Shown: positions 15,023 to 25,046 of the stretch, piece after piece
Layout of the letters: the number at the start of each line of letters is the position of its first letter
Position numbering within the stretch: the stretch's first letter is position 1
Assembly (NCBI RefSeq): GCF_000166395.1
Contig: NC_014655.1
Coordinates: 1,612,001-1,676,000, forward strand
Direction: 5' to 3'
DNA from: Leadbetterella byssophila DSM 17132
GTDB lineage: Bacteria; Bacteroidota; Bacteroidia; Cytophagales; Spirosomataceae
Length of the DNA stretch: 64,000 nt
The notes under the pieces: generated by a model
The model's input: the letters and a program-made list of their open reading frames with translations, nothing else
Told to the model about the DNA's origin: nothing
The model's database searches: none
Position numbers and translations under genes: made by a program

Positions 15023-16613
15023 CTCTAAACTTTTTTAACAATGCTTTATAGTCATTAACTTCTTGCTGAAGTTTTTCTTCTGACCAATTAAACTCCTCCG
15101 CCATGATTTGACCCACTTTCTCTACTGATTCGTAACAGGAGTCCCAATCCAGAATCTCCCATCTAACCCTTCGAGCCATGAAATCCCTAATATTCATGGC
15201 CATCTCTTCTCTGCAGGCATATCTAACCTCTGCTTCTAAATACGGTCTGGCAGAATGAATCTTCTTCTCCTTCCCACCGTCAATTTCTAAGACCTTAAAC
15301 ACATTTGAGCCATAATAGCTCAATAGTCTGAACCAAAAACTCTCCTCCATATGGGGTGGAGGTAATACTTGCTCCTCATTCCCGTCTAAAGGAAACTCAT
15401 GAGTCTTGCAAATTCTTTTTTGTCCAAATATCTCATCAACCACGTTCACGGTGTCTTCAGCCATTAGCCGGTAAGTAGTCCATTTTCCCCCTAACAAACT
15501 CACCAGTCCACTCACCTCATCCACCTCCACTTCATGATCTCTCAGCAGTGATTTGGTATTATCAGCATTCCGTCTTTTGGCCAGGAGCAAGGGTCTAACC
15601 CCACCAAATCCGGCTTTGACATCTTTTTCCTCCGGAGCATCTTTTAGATACGGCTTGGCGGTCTCTAAAAGATATTTGATCTCATCTTTTTCCAGATAAG
15701 GCTCTTCCTCTCCTTTCCTGTAGGGACTATCCGTAGTACCCACCATCACTTTCCAGCGGAAAGGAATGACGAAGATGAGTCGGCCATCAGCCGTCTTAGG
15801 GATCAATAAGGCCTTGTCTCCTTCAAAATATTTCTTTGGTAAGATGAGATGCACGCCTTTCGAAGGAGCTATGCGCTTTTCTTCGTCAGGATTGGCCATT
15901 TGGCGTATGGGATCTGAAAATGGCCCTGTACAGTTGACAAAGATTTTTGCTTTAATTTCCAAATTCTGACCCTTTATCCTATCGTACAAATCAGCCCCTA
16001 TTAACTTCCCTTCTGTATCTTTTTGGAATCCTTTCAGCTCCAAATGATTAGCCACAGAGGCACCGTTTTTCGCTGCCGTTTTTACTAGTGCCATCACAAA
16101 ACGGGCATCGTCTAATTGACCATCATAATACAAAATTCCACTATGAGCCTTTGGAGTAATGTTCGGACTTTCAGTCAGCATCTCCTTTCTGGTGAGCCAG
16201 CGCGCGGATGGGAAATGATCTTTGAGGGCAAAAAAGCCATAGATCTTCAGACCAATAAAATAATAGAGCCCTTCAAAAGCACTGAATACGGGCGTAACTA
16301 TACCCAACTTTTTGGTAATATATCTGGCATTAGCATGCAAGAATTTCCTTTCTCTTAGTCCGTGCTTTACTTGTCGCAATTGTCCAAAATCAAACTTCTT
16401 GAAAGCCTGCTCCAAATAGCGGACTCCGCCATGAATTAATTTGGTGGATTTTGAAGAGGTTTCTCCACAGAAATCACCTTTGTCTATCAAAGCAACTTTA
16501 TATCCTCTTAATACAGCATCTAAAGCAACTCCTGCGCCGCTTGCACCGGCACCAATCACGCAAATATCAAACTGCTCATGAACTATTTTATCCAGGTTGA
16601 CTTGTCTATTCAT
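15009..16613 (-). CDS. glpD: FAD-dependent glycerol-3-phosphate dehydrogenase
   Basis: 534 residues. The N-terminal FAD-binding motif is DICVIGAGASGAGVALDAVL, followed by GDFCGETSSKSTKLIHGGVR and YLEQAFKKFDF, both typical of GlpD/GlpA. Later motifs include NCTGPFSD, APSKGVHLILP and GGKWTTYRLMAED; the C-terminal DAO_C helical domain ends near 520. It oxidises sn-glycerol-3-phosphate to dihydroxyacetone phosphate and passes electrons to the quinone pool at the inner membrane. No glycerol kinase or facilitator is adjacent. It overlaps the following murF-alr. Confidence 0.95.
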   Translation of the reverse strand: MNRQVNLDKIVHEQFDICVIGAGASGAGVALDAVLRGYKVALIDKGDFCGETSSKSTKLIHGGVRYLEQAFKKFDFGQLRQVKHGLRERKFLHANARYITKKLGIVTPVFSAFEGLYYFIGLKIYGFFALKDHFPSARWLTRKEMLTESPNITPKAHSGILYYDGQLDDARFVMALVKTAAKNGASVANHLELKGFQKDTEGKLIGADLYDRIKGQNLEIKAKIFVNCTGPFSDPIRQMANPDEEKRIAPSKGVHLILPKKYFEGDKALLIPKTADGRLIFVIPFRWKVMVGTTDSPYRKGEEEPYLEKDEIKYLLETAKPYLKDAPEEKDVKAGFGGVRPLLLAKRRNADNTKSLLRDHEVEVDEVSGLVSLLGGKWTTYRLMAEDTVNVVDEIFGQKRICKTHEFPLDGNEEQVLPPPHMEESFWFRLLSYYGSNVFKVLEIDGGKEKKIHSARPYLEAEVRYACREEMAMNIRDFMARRVRWEILDWDSCYESVEKVGQIMAEEFNWSEEKLQQEVNDYKALLKKFRDVGE

Positions 16614-16615
16614 AA

Positions 16616-16641
16616 TAAAAAAAGGGCATTAAGCCCCTTAT
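16616..16641 (-). terminator. intrinsic terminator before glpD
   Basis: Minus-strand AAGGGGC-TTAA-TGCCCTT hairpin followed by a seven-base U run, between the 142-residue protein and glpD. It suggests glpD is not simply read through from upstream. Confidence 0.65.
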
Positions 16642-17066
16642 AATGTTTCTGCTGTGTCTACGGGAGTAGGTAATATCCTTTGGGGCTGGATCCTTTCAGG
16701 TTTTGGTAGAAACTGAACATCTACTACTATGAACTTCGTATCTCCATTCCAAGGGAACTTAATAAACTTCTCCTGGTACAAAAGGGTCACTCTTTCTCCT
16801 GATGCCAAAGCTTCTCTGACTTTCTTCACCACTGCATCGTCTTTCGCGGAGAAATTCCAAGGTCTAGGGGATAAGGTACCCGTTTCACCGGAATATCCTC
16901 CCTCCATTAATACTCCTTCCCAAGTCTTGAAGACATAGCCTTTCTCACTAAAATTAGAAATGGTTCCGGCTCTGTCTCCTGAGGCGTAATATCCGGTACT
17001 TATGAACCAAACTATTCCTAATACCACCAGCAAGAGAATGAAAAGAAAGATCTTAAACTTTCGCAT
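16638..17066 (-). CDS. small membrane-anchored protein, hypothetical
   Basis: 142 residues. One N-terminal membrane helix (IFLFILLLVVLGIVWFIST) anchors a periplasmic domain starting YYASGDRAGTISNFSEKGYV, then TWEGVLMEGG and VREALASGERVTLLYQEKF, and a Pro-rich tail. This small family is common in Bacteroidota, where it is sometimes mislabelled as 6-phosphogluconate dehydrogenase; no nucleotide-binding or catalytic motif is visible. Function unknown. Confidence 0.75.
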   Translation of the reverse strand: MRKFKIFLFILLLVVLGIVWFISTGYYASGDRAGTISNFSEKGYVFKTWEGVLMEGGYSGETGTLSPRPWNFSAKDDAVVKKVREALASGERVTLLYQEKFIKFPWNGDTKFIVVDVQFLPKPERIQPQRILPTPVDTAETL

Positions 17067-17126
17067 GTTTTATAGTTGTTATTAATGATACAAACCAACA
17101 AAAAAAAAGATGAATCCTAAAATTTT

Positions 17127-17747
17127 TTAAGCAGGAAGTCCTTCCATTACAGTGCTTCCCGTTTCAAAACCGTATTTCGCCCACAAAAAAGGTAAAGGAA
17201 TCTCTACTTCGAAATCCGGGCCTTTTATTTGGGTACAACTCAAAAATATAGATCCATCAGGAGTGCTTCGCTTATAACCATATTTTAAGTCGCCTACCAA
17301 AGGAAATCCAACTTTACTAAACTGCGCACGGATCTGATGGAATCTACCCGTCTCAATCTTTACGGCATACAAGGCGTAACGTTGAGAATTACCCCTTAGT
17401 TGATACCTCAAGATAGCCTGCTTTGCGCCTTCCACAGCATGATCAAAAACCTTTGCCTTCAATCCCTGCTTCTTAATCCAATGTTTCAATACCCCCTCTT
17501 TACCCGGTCCCGGCAAGTTTACGATGCAGTGATAGGTTTTACTGTATTTCTCCGGTGACCACCTGGCGGCTACTTCAGCACTTTTAGCAAGCACCATAAG
17601 ACCACTTACCCGCTTGTCTAGTCGGGTCAAGACATGACAACCCGGAAATGCACTTAAGATGGAGTCATTTTTACCAGGCTCATCTTGAGAGGCTATGCCA
17701 CTAGGTTTATCTAGAATGATATAGTTATCGTTCTCAAAAATCTTCAT
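17127..17747 (-). CDS. RluA-family RNA pseudouridine synthase
   Basis: 206 residues. The catalytic region reads HVLTRLDKRVSGLMVLAKS, with the active Asp of the RLD motif that attacks the target uridine. Other family signatures are NYIILDKPSGIASQD near the start and KIETGRFHQIRAQFSKVGFP plus GDLKYGY later. There is no N-terminal S4 domain, so it is a short RluA type; the target rRNA or tRNA position cannot be told. It starts one base after the universal stress protein gene stops. Confidence 0.92.
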   Translation of the reverse strand: MKIFENDNYIILDKPSGIASQDEPGKNDSILSAFPGCHVLTRLDKRVSGLMVLAKSAEVAARWSPEKYSKTYHCIVNLPGPGKEGVLKHWIKKQGLKAKVFDHAVEGAKQAILRYQLRGNSQRYALYAVKIETGRFHQIRAQFSKVGFPLVGDLKYGYKRSTPDGSIFLSCTQIKGPDFEVEIPLPFLWAKYGFETGSTVMEGLPA

Positions 17748-18566
17748 TTACAAAGGCAAAGACAATAGCGGCACTTCGCTGTTTAAAGCCATTATTCGGG
17801 TTTTACTTCTATGGATCAAAGAGGACCAAAATCCATATTTATTTGGCACCATGATTAACATATCAGCTTGTATTTCCTTTAATTCCAATTGGATTTCACG
17901 AATGACGGCATTGGAACTGACATTCTTGTAGAAGTACTGTATATCACTTCCATCTTCTCCGTACGCTTTTTCGGTTTCTTCTTTCAAGCCTTGAAGCTCT
18001 TTCACCTTTTCACTGACATGGAAGATCTCCACCTGTTTAGCTCCAAAATCAGCAGCTACCTCCTTCACTTTTTCCAGTACATGCAGATGCACCCCGCGTA
18101 ATACATCTGCAGCAAAAAGTATGGTCTTAATTCCTTCAAACTGTACCTCTAGAGGAATGGCAAGTACCGGAACCTTTAACCTGTTTATTACAGCTGTGGT
18201 AGTATTCCCCAGCATATCTAGCTCCAAGGATTTCTCCGGCATACCTAAAACTAGGATGTCTGCTTGAAAATGAGCTAAGCTCAATTTTAATTCGGTATAG
18301 AAATCATCTTTGTGCCAATCCGCCACAGTTTTGATCTCATACTTTTCAGCCAATGCCTTCGCTCTGTCCTCTAATTTCTTCTGACTCGCATTATATAAAT
18401 CATCAAAAGTAGATGGACCTAGGCGCGAATTCAGGGCATGAACAGACAATTTATATAAGTGAAACAAAACCACTTTTGCCCCAACCACCTTTGCTGCGGC
18501 ACCCGCATATTCTACTGCGTTTTCAGCTTCTTTAGAAAAGTCAGTAGCAACCAATATCACTTTCAT
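17748..18566 (-). CDS. tandem universal stress protein (UspA x2)
   Basis: 272 residues built of two UspA folds. Domain 1 (about 1-145): KVILVATDFSKEAENAVEYA to VPVLAIPL, with a G/N-rich nucleotide loop (LGNTTTAVINRL). Domain 2 (about 150-272): KTILFAADVLRGVHLHVLEK to VPLLSLPL, whose ATP loop is degenerate (PNKYGFWSSLIHRSKT). Cytoplasmic stress-related protein; mechanism not defined for this type. Adjacent to and probably co-transcribed with the pseudouridine synthase. Confidence 0.92.
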   Translation of the reverse strand: MKVILVATDFSKEAENAVEYAGAAAKVVGAKVVLFHLYKLSVHALNSRLGPSTFDDLYNASQKKLEDRAKALAEKYEIKTVADWHKDDFYTELKLSLAHFQADILVLGMPEKSLELDMLGNTTTAVINRLKVPVLAIPLEVQFEGIKTILFAADVLRGVHLHVLEKVKEVAADFGAKQVEIFHVSEKVKELQGLKEETEKAYGEDGSDIQYFYKNVSSNAVIREIQLELKEIQADMLIMVPNKYGFWSSLIHRSKTRIMALNSEVPLLSLPL

Positions 18567-18634
18567 ACGCCTAAACTTTTTAGAAAGATAACTAAAAATT
18601 AGTAGAACAAAGTATGATTATCCTCAGCTTTTAA

Positions 18635-19414
18635 CTAGATACTTCCTATCCTACCTCCATCTGCCTGAATACTAACTCCTGTTATGTAAGAAGCGGCAGG
18701 AGTACACAAAAAGGCTGCCAAAGAAGCTATTTCTTCCGGTCTCCCGAACCTTCCCATGGGAATTTCTGCTTGCATTTCTGCCACGACCCTTGTCGTGTCC
18801 ATTCCCCTAGCTTCTGCCTGAGAGGATATGAGGCTCGCCAATCTTCCGGTTTCTGTAGAGCCCGGTAGCACATTGTTTACGGTAATCCCATACGGAGCCA
18901 CTTCATTTGCTAAGGTCTTAGCCCATGAAGCCATGGCTCCACGAATGGTATTACTTACCCCCAATCCTCTTAATGGTACACGTACGGAGGTAGAAATAAT
19001 ATTCACAAACCTTCCAAATTGGGCTTCTTTCATACCTGGCAGAACCCTTTGGGCAATATTCTGACTGTTGACGATGTGCATTTTAAATGCTTCTTGGAAA
19101 GCATCGGGATCTGCATCCACTATGGGGCCGCCCTTTGGACCGCCCGTATTATTAATTACAATATGAATAGTCTCTTGTATCCCATTTATCACTGATTTGA
19201 CATCTTCAGGTTGGGAAAAATCAGCCGTAAGGTAGCGGTGAAATTGTCCTTCACCCTGCTTAAGCTCACCTAAGACCTTTTGTAATTTTTCTGGGTTCCT
19301 GGCAAACAAGATACAGTTGGCCCCCAATTCTGCCAATTCAATAGCTACAGCCTGACCTATACCGGCAGATGCACCGCAGATCAAGGCATTTCTTCCTGAA
19401 AGGTTTAAGTTCAT
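18635..19414 (-). CDS. SDR-fold protein lacking the catalytic Tyr-Lys pair
   Basis: 259 residues with the Rossmann motif CGASAGIGQAVAIELAELGA and the conserved NNTGGPKGGP in place of NNAG. It aligns with FabG-like short-chain dehydrogenases through ANEVAPYGITVNNVLPG and the C-terminal SYITGVSIQADGG. At the active site the Ser is kept (IISTS), but the usual YxxxK is SNTIR: Tyr is Ser and Lys is Arg. This variation belongs to a recognisable subfamily, so it is probably not decay. The reaction is therefore uncertain; a non-canonical reductase or NAD(P)-binding regulator are alternatives. Confidence 0.88.
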   Translation of the reverse strand: MNLNLSGRNALICGASAGIGQAVAIELAELGANCILFARNPEKLQKVLGELKQGEGQFHRYLTADFSQPEDVKSVINGIQETIHIVINNTGGPKGGPIVDADPDAFQEAFKMHIVNSQNIAQRVLPGMKEAQFGRFVNIISTSVRVPLRGLGVSNTIRGAMASWAKTLANEVAPYGITVNNVLPGSTETGRLASLISSQAEARGMDTTRVVAEMQAEIPMGRFGRPEEIASLAAFLCTPAASYITGVSIQADGGRIGSI

Positions 19415-19534
19415 ATGATATGTGATTAGACCAGAAAATTCGGGGAAGAAAAAGTCATTTCCAAGAAAAACCCAGTCCTAATGGAAAGTAAGGTGAAAAA
19501 TATAATCTAATTTTAAGGGCTCAATGCTATCGTC

Positions 19535-20146
19535 ATGAGAAATCCAATACGTTTCATATTCAATCGCTTTATAGCCTACTTTTTCCGAGGCTTACTCTTC
19601 ATTGCCCCATTAGGCATCACCGTACTCATCCTTTTCTCTGCCTTTGATTTTGTAGATAGCTTAGGAAGGATACAATTTGAGAGTTGGACAGATCCAAACA
19701 AAAAGATCTTTATCCCCGGCTTAGGGTTCCTAATTGTGGTAGGTGGTACCGCATTTATTGGAGTTCTTTTCACTAAGATTCTGCCCATAACTATACAGGG
19801 ATGGTTAGAAGAGAAGTTGAGTAACCTCCCCTTAGTAAAAATCTTTTATACAGCCACTAAAGATCTAATTTCTGCGTTCTTAGGGGAGAAAAAGAAATTT
19901 ACCACCGGGGTACTGGTCACCATCAATTATCATCCTGTAGTGAAAAAGATGGGATTCTTAACCCAGGAGAATCTGGACGTCTTTAATTTACCAGATATGG
20001 TGAGTGTGTATTGTCCCCATGGATATGCCATTTCAGGACAGACCTTCATAGTGTCAAAAAAGGATGTAGAGATTCTGGATATCCCCAGTACAGAACTCAT
20101 GAAAATGGCCATTTCCGGTGGAGTGTCCATAACAGAAACCAAATGA
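19535..20146 (+). CDS. DUF502 family membrane protein
   Basis: 203 residues. Two membrane helices (FFRGLLFIAPLGITVLILFS and FIPGLGFLIVVGGTAFIGVL) are followed by the family signature LSNLPLVKIFYTATKDLISA and a soluble C-terminal beta domain (TGVLVTINYHP, VSVYCPHGYAISGQTFIV). DUF502 proteins are widespread integral membrane proteins of unknown function. The stop overlaps the next start (ATGA). Confidence 0.92.
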   Translation: MRNPIRFIFNRFIAYFFRGLLFIAPLGITVLILFSAFDFVDSLGRIQFESWTDPNKKIFIPGLGFLIVVGGTAFIGVLFTKILPITIQGWLEEKLSNLPLVKIFYTATKDLISAFLGEKKKFTTGVLVTINYHPVVKKMGFLTQENLDVFNLPDMVSVYCPHGYAISGQTFIVSKKDVEILDIPSTELMKMAISGGVSITETK

Positions 20147-20715
20147 AAAGAACCTTATTTTTAGCTTTCTTCCTGTTGTCACTCGCCACACAAGCCCAGG
20201 AATTTAAAACCGTAGAAGAGCTTTTAGAAAAAAGTGATCCCAAAGCCTTCAAGGCCATGACCTCCAAAAATCCGTTTATTGTAGTATCTAACTATAGAAA
20301 CGGGAAAAGATGGAAGTACTTTGAAGGGGATATTTTAAGATTCAAAACTAAAGAAGGCAAGTACTTCGAAGAGGAAATAGCCTATATAGAAGATAGCACA
20401 TTTACTATATATAAATACAACTCCATCGCTCAAAGGATGGAACAATATGCTTTCAAACCCTCTGATATCAAGTCTGTTTACAAATACAAGAGAGGTGGGG
20501 TCTGGAAAACGGCTTTGTTAAGCATGAGTCCTATAGTTCCTATGGCCTTGATAGACTGGGGAGTTTACAATACGCCCCCTTGGGAAAACGAGAACTTCCT
20601 TTGGATCACTCCCATTATAGGGGTGGGAAACGTGATCTTATTCAAGCATAAGAACTTTTTTAACCAACAAAGAATGGGTGAGAATAGGACCTTTAGAATC
20701 ATCAGGCCCTATTAA
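20143..20715 (+). CDS. exported protein, hypothetical
   Basis: 190 residues from the ATG at 20143, chosen because it gives a clean Sec signal peptide (FLAFFLLSLATQAQ) and overlaps the DUF502 stop by 4 bases; the longer frame upstream is just an alternative reading of DUF502. The mature part has KYFEGDILRFKTKEGKYFEE and a later small hydrophobic stretch (ALLSMSPIVPMALI), then a second near GVGNVILF. Similar proteins occur in Bacteroidota without known function. Confidence 0.75.
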   Translation: MKRTLFLAFFLLSLATQAQEFKTVEELLEKSDPKAFKAMTSKNPFIVVSNYRNGKRWKYFEGDILRFKTKEGKYFEEEIAYIEDSTFTIYKYNSIAQRMEQYAFKPSDIKSVYKYKRGGVWKTALLSMSPIVPMALIDWGVYNTPPWENENFLWITPIIGVGNVILFKHKNFFNQQRMGENRTFRIIRPY

Positions 20716-20917
20716 TGGACAGTCGCCTGAGTTTAGAGACATTGTATCAGCAGACCACGGCTACAACCTTGCATCTAAACGCCGATTTGTTGTGACAATT
20801 AGGTTAATGATATTTAGGATTCGGTTCAAAATTATCAAAGCAGAACAAATTATTCAATCCTTTCGTTAGTAAATTTAAGTAGGTAAATCTATTTTTACCA
20901 GACCATATTCGGATCAG

Positions 20918-21649
20918 ATGTTAAAGAAACTATTACTCCTTCTGATAACCCTTCCTGCTTTTGCCCAACAAGAGGAAGAAGAGATAGATTCGAAGACCTT
21001 GGCCTTCGGCGCTACCACCAGTAATTATACCAGTCTCATAGGAGGTCTTGTAGTCAGAAGTTCTGTACCTGTAGATGTTCGGAAAGGGAAATCCGTGTAT
21101 CGCTATATGGCTTTGGAGATCCTCAACCTCAAAAACCCCAGAGAATACAGCATCTTTACCGGCTTTGGACCCAAGTACACCGTAGGAAAGAGAAACTATT
21201 TATTCACCATTCGTCCGCAATACGGTAGAGAATACGCCTTATTCACTAGAAGTAAAGACAGTAACGTAGGATTAAGTATAATAGCTGCGGGTGGTCCCAG
21301 CATAGGATTGATGAAGCCCTACTATGTAAGGTATGAGGACAGTAATAACTTCGTTCAATACGATCCTAACATAAAAAGCAGAATCAGTGGAGTGGGTGGA
21401 ATCCTGAAGAATGGTTTTCAGGGGATCAAATTCAATCCCGGCTTACATGCCAAAATTGCCGCAAACATAGATATCAATACCTTCAGTGATAGTGTTACCG
21501 GACTGGAAATAGGTACTTCCGTAGAAACCTTCCTGAAGAAACCCGAAATACTCGCGTCAACTTTCTCTGATAATCCTCAGACCTTTGTTAGCGTTTATCT
21601 AACTTTGTATTTCGGTAATAAATCGATCGTAAAGAAGAAAAATGATTGA
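20918..21649 (+). CDS. outer-membrane beta-barrel protein, hypothetical
   Basis: 243 residues with a Sec signal peptide ([13 protein letters not shown]). After an acidic stretch ([10 protein letters not shown]) the sequence alternates short amphipathic strands, many ending in aromatic residues ([43 protein letters not shown]), the pattern of an outer-membrane barrel. It overlaps lipA by 8 bases, an order that may couple their translation. Function unknown. Confidence 0.72.
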   Translation: MLKKLLLLLITLPAFAQQEEEEIDSKTLAFGATTSNYTSLIGGLVVRSSVPVDVRKGKSVYRYMALEILNLKNPREYSIFTGFGPKYTVGKRNYLFTIRPQYGREYALFTRSKDSNVGLSIIAAGGPSIGLMKPYYVRYEDSNNFVQYDPNIKSRISGVGGILKNGFQGIKFNPGLHAKIAANIDINTFSDSVTGLEIGTSVETFLKKPEILASTFSDNPQTFVSVYLTLYFGNKSIVKKKND

Positions 21650-22493
21650 AAGGAAAAAACGTCCCGATTGGCTTCGCGTGAAGCTTCCCATAGGTGAGAA
21701 CTACAGAAAAGTACGAGAAATCGTAGATAATAATAAACTACACACCATCTGTCAAAGTGGTAATTGTCCCAATATGGGAGAATGCTGGGGTGAAGGAACG
21801 GCTACGTTTATGATCCTTGGAAACGTGTGTACGCGCAGTTGCAACTTCTGTGCCGTAGCTACAGGTAGACCTAATGAATATGACACCCAGGAACCTGAAA
21901 GAGTGGCTAAAGCTATAGCTACCATGGGGGTTAAACATGCAGTTATCACTTCCGTAAACAGAGACGAACTGAAAGATAAAGGTGCAGAGATCTGGTATCA
22001 AACGGTAGTGGAGACGAAGAAACTATCGCCAAAAACTACTATTGAAACCTTGATTCCGGACACTAAAGCGGACTGGGATGCCCTTTACCGTATGATATCT
22101 GCCGGACAGGAAGTGGTTTCTCACAATATGGAAACCGTAAAAAGTTTCTACCGTAAGGTTAGGCCTCAAGCTAAATACGAGAGAAGCTTAGAGCAGATTC
22201 GTAGAACCAAAGAATACGGAAAACGCACTAAAACCGGCATCATGCTTGGGTTTGGAGAAAAGAAGGAAGAGGTCTTCGAAGCTATGGATGATCTTGCTAG
22301 CGTAGGTTGTGATATTTTGACCCTGGGTCAGTATTTACAACCCACAAAAATGCACCACGAGGTGATAGAATTCATTCATCCGGATCTTTTTGAAGAATAT
22401 AGAGTGGAAGGATTGAAGAGAGGAATCAAATACGTGGAATCAGGACCTTTGGTAAGATCTTCTTATCACTCGGAAAGACATGTGAATGTATAA
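21642..22493 (+). CDS. lipA: lipoyl synthase
   Basis: 283 residues. Radical SAM enzyme that inserts two sulfurs into octanoyl groups on the E2 and H proteins. The auxiliary cluster ligands are in [20 protein letters not shown] (three Cys) and the SAM cluster ligands in CTRSCNFC. The C-terminal RSSYHSE supplies the Ser ligand of the auxiliary cluster. Also visible: [23 protein letters not shown] and [16 protein letters not shown]. Length and motifs are complete. No lipB is next to it. Confidence 0.97.
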   Translation: MIERKKRPDWLRVKLPIGENYRKVREIVDNNKLHTICQSGNCPNMGECWGEGTATFMILGNVCTRSCNFCAVATGRPNEYDTQEPERVAKAIATMGVKHAVITSVNRDELKDKGAEIWYQTVVETKKLSPKTTIETLIPDTKADWDALYRMISAGQEVVSHNMETVKSFYRKVRPQAKYERSLEQIRRTKEYGKRTKTGIMLGFGEKKEEVFEAMDDLASVGCDILTLGQYLQPTKMHHEVIEFIHPDLFEEYRVEGLKRGIKYVESGPLVRSSYHSERHVNV

Positions 22494-22648
22494 ATAGTAA
22501 ATTTATCTATTTTAGGAGGTCTAAATAGTAAAAACCTCTAAGTCATTCATAAAAGTCAGATAATTAAGTTATTTTTTAGAAAAAATTTAGCAAATTTGCC
22601 CCACCCACGGAAAGGTAAGCCAAGGGCAAATGTTTAAATAAAAAATAT

Positions 22649-23923
22649 ATGGCATATTTATTCACTTCGGAATCGGTTTCTGAAGGGCATCCTGACAAAG
22701 TAGCCGATCAAATCTCTGATGCTCTCATTGATCATTTTTTAGCTTTTGACCCGAATTCTAAAGTAGCATGTGAAACTTTAGTGACTACCGGTTTAGTGGT
22801 ATTGGCGGGTGAAGTAAACACAAGCACCTACCTGGATGTGCAGAATATAGCAAGAGAGGTAATTCGTAAGATAGGTTATACCAAAGCGGAGTACATGTTC
22901 GAAGCGAATTCTTGTGGAATCATCTCTTCTATACATGAGCAATCTCCGGATATCAATCAAGGGGTGGAACGTCAGACGGCAACGGATGATTTTGAAACCA
23001 AAGCCAATGCTCAGGGCGCTGGAGACCAAGGAATGATGTTTGGTTATGCTACAAGAGAGACGGATAATTATATGCCATTGGCTCTGGATCTCTCGCATAA
23101 AATCCTTCAGGAAATTGCAGAAATCCGCAGAGAAAACAAAGAAATTACCTATTTGAGACCGGATACTAAGTCTCAGGTAACCATTGAGTATACTGACGAC
23201 AATCATCCTCAGCGTATTGATACCATTGTCATCTCTACTCAGCATGATGAGTTTGATGAGGACGAAGCCATGTTAGCTAAAATCAAGTCGGACATGATCA
23301 ATATCGTGATCCCAAGGGTTAAAGCTCGTTTAAAACCTGAGCTTCAAGCCTTGTTTACGGACAATATCACTTATCACATCAACCCTACAGGGAAATTTGT
23401 AATCGGTGGTCCTCATGGAGATACCGGACTTACTGGTCGTAAGATCATTGTAGATACTTACGGTGGCAAAGGAGCTCATGGTGGAGGGGCATTCTCAGGA
23501 AAAGATCCTAGTAAAGTGGACCGTTCTGCAGCTTATGCTACGCGTCATATAGCAAAGAACTTAGTGGCTGCAGGAGTATGTGATGAGGTTCTGGTACAGG
23601 TATCTTATGCTATCGGTGTGGCACAGCCTTGTGGAATCTTTGTAAACACTTACGGTACAAGTAAAGTGAACTTAAAAGATGGTGAGATAGCAAAAGTAGT
23701 GGAAAAAATCTTTGATATGCGTCCTTATGCTATAGAGCAAAGATTAAAATTACGTACTCCTATCTATTCAGAAACTGCCGCTTACGGACATATGGGTAGA
23801 GAGCCTAAAGTGGTGACCAAGGTATTCGAAAATGCAGGTCAAAGAGCTGAGGTTCAGGTAGAACTATTCACCTGGGAGAAACTGGACTACGTAGATAAAG
23901 TAAAAGAGGCTTTCGGGCTGTAA
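22649..23923 (+). CDS. metK: S-adenosylmethionine synthetase
   Basis: 424 residues. Makes SAM from methionine and ATP. Signatures: [20 protein letters not shown] (ATP-binding His and Asp), [52 protein letters not shown] and the C-terminal AAYGHMG. It has the slightly longer architecture seen in Bacteroidota. A 155-base leader lies before it; a near-match to the -7 box (CAAATTTG, 22591-22598) may be its promoter. A terminator follows. Confidence 0.97.
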   Translation: MAYLFTSESVSEGHPDKVADQISDALIDHFLAFDPNSKVACETLVTTGLVVLAGEVNTSTYLDVQNIAREVIRKIGYTKAEYMFEANSCGIISSIHEQSPDINQGVERQTATDDFETKANAQGAGDQGMMFGYATRETDNYMPLALDLSHKILQEIAEIRRENKEITYLRPDTKSQVTIEYTDDNHPQRIDTIVISTQHDEFDEDEAMLAKIKSDMINIVIPRVKARLKPELQALFTDNITYHINPTGKFVIGGPHGDTGLTGRKIIVDTYGGKGAHGGGAFSGKDPSKVDRSAAYATRHIAKNLVAAGVCDEVLVQVSYAIGVAQPCGIFVNTYGTSKVNLKDGEIAKVVEKIFDMRPYAIEQRLKLRTPIYSETAAYGHMGREPKVVTKVFENAGQRAEVQVELFTWEKLDYVDKVKEAFGL

Positions 23924-23927
23924 TATA

Positions 23928-23958
23928 GGGTTCGACTGGTAGTCGAACCTTTCTTTTT
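23928..23958 (+). terminator. intrinsic terminator after metK
   Basis: GGTTCGACT-GGT-AGTCGAACC, a perfect 9-bp stem with a 3-base loop, followed by TTTCTTTTT. Confidence 0.9.
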
Positions 23959-23965
23959 ATATTTG
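23958..23965 (+). promoter_or_regulatory. possible -7 promoter box of sucD
   Basis: TATATTTG fits TAnnTTTG right after the metK terminator. It would give sucD a leader of about 120 nt. Confidence 0.4.
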
Positions 23966-24092
23966 AATGATACCATGATTTTCGAGAAAAATCAGGCTTA
24001 GATTTTGTATTTTTCTAATTTCAGAGGTACATTTGGAGGAATTTATAAACTTTGGGATTTCTTAAACCGACATCTGTCAAATCAAGTCAAAA

Positions 24093-24968
24093 ATGAGTAT
24101 TCTTGTAAACAAAAATTCGAAGGTAATAGTACAGGGCTTCACTGGCTCAGAAGGAACATTTCATGCAGGCCAAATGATCGAATATGGCACGAATGTAGTG
24201 GGCGGTGTGACCCCAGGTAAAGGTGGTCAAACGCATTTGGACAGACCTGTATTCAATACCGTTGAAGAAGCTGTTAAAGAGACTGGCGCAGATGTTTCCA
24301 TCATATTTGTACCCCCTGGGTTCGCTGCTGACGCCATCATGGAAGCTGCACAAGCCGGCATCAAAGTTATCGTTTGTATCACAGAAGGTATTCCTACTAA
24401 AGATATGGTGAAAGCTAAGTCTTTCATCTCTACTTATGATTGTACTTTAATCGGACCAAACTGTCCGGGAATCATCACTGCTGAAGAAGCGAAAGTAGGT
24501 ATCATGCCTGGTTTTATCTTCAAGAAAGGTACTATCGGTGTAGTTTCAAAATCAGGTACTTTAACATATGAAGCCGTAGACCAATTGACTAAAGTAGGTC
24601 TTGGCCAATCTACCGCTATCGGTATCGGAGGTGACCCTATCATCGGTACTACTACTAAACAAGCCGTGGAAATGTTAATGAATGATCCTGAAACAGAAGG
24701 TATCGTAATGATCGGGGAAATAGGCGGCGGTATGGAAGCAGAAGCTGCTCGTTACATCAAGGAAACGGGTAACAAGAAGCCTGTTGTAGGTTTCATCGCC
24801 GGACAAACAGCTCCTAAAGGTAGAAGAATGGGCCACGCCGGTGCTATCATCGGTGGTGCTGATGATACTGCTGCTGCAAAAATGGCTATCATGAGAGAAT
24901 GTGGTATCCATGTAGTGGATTCTCCTGCAGAAATTGGAGAAACCATGTTAAAAGCTTTGGGTAAATAA
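24093..24968 (+). CDS. sucD: succinate-CoA ligase (ADP-forming) alpha subunit
   Basis: 291 residues. Alpha subunit of the TCA-cycle enzyme that interconverts succinyl-CoA and succinate. CoA-binding N-terminus: [20 protein letters not shown] and [11 protein letters not shown]. Conserved [20 protein letters not shown]. The phosphorylated active-site His is in [13 protein letters not shown]. The start at 24093 gives the usual N-terminus [15 protein letters not shown]. The beta subunit gene is not adjacent; a strong terminator follows, so the gene stands alone. Confidence 0.96.
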   Translation: MSILVNKNSKVIVQGFTGSEGTFHAGQMIEYGTNVVGGVTPGKGGQTHLDRPVFNTVEEAVKETGADVSIIFVPPGFAADAIMEAAQAGIKVIVCITEGIPTKDMVKAKSFISTYDCTLIGPNCPGIITAEEAKVGIMPGFIFKKGTIGVVSKSGTLTYEAVDQLTKVGLGQSTAIGIGGDPIIGTTTKQAVEMLMNDPETEGIVMIGEIGGGMEAEAARYIKETGNKKPVVGFIAGQTAPKGRRMGHAGAIIGGADDTAAAKMAIMRECGIHVVDSPAEIGETMLKALGK

Positions 24969-24986
24969 TATCCTTACTGTATATTT

Positions 24987-25021
24987 AAAAACTCTGATTT
25001 ATCATAAATCAGAGTTTTTTC
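24987..25021 (+). terminator. intrinsic terminator after sucD
   Basis: ACTCTGATTTA-TCA-TAAATCAGAGT, an 11-bp perfect stem with flanking A and T runs. Confidence 0.92.
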
Positions 25022-25046
25022 GTTTTTATATTATAAACGTGTATCT

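Noticed and set aside
20716-20917. 200-base gap between an exported protein and a barrel protein, with a 26-codon open frame
   Set aside because: No tRNA cloverleaf, terminator or conserved motif seen; the small frame has no signal or family feature. Only a short GGTAAA/TTTACC inverted repeat near 20881-20900 is visible.
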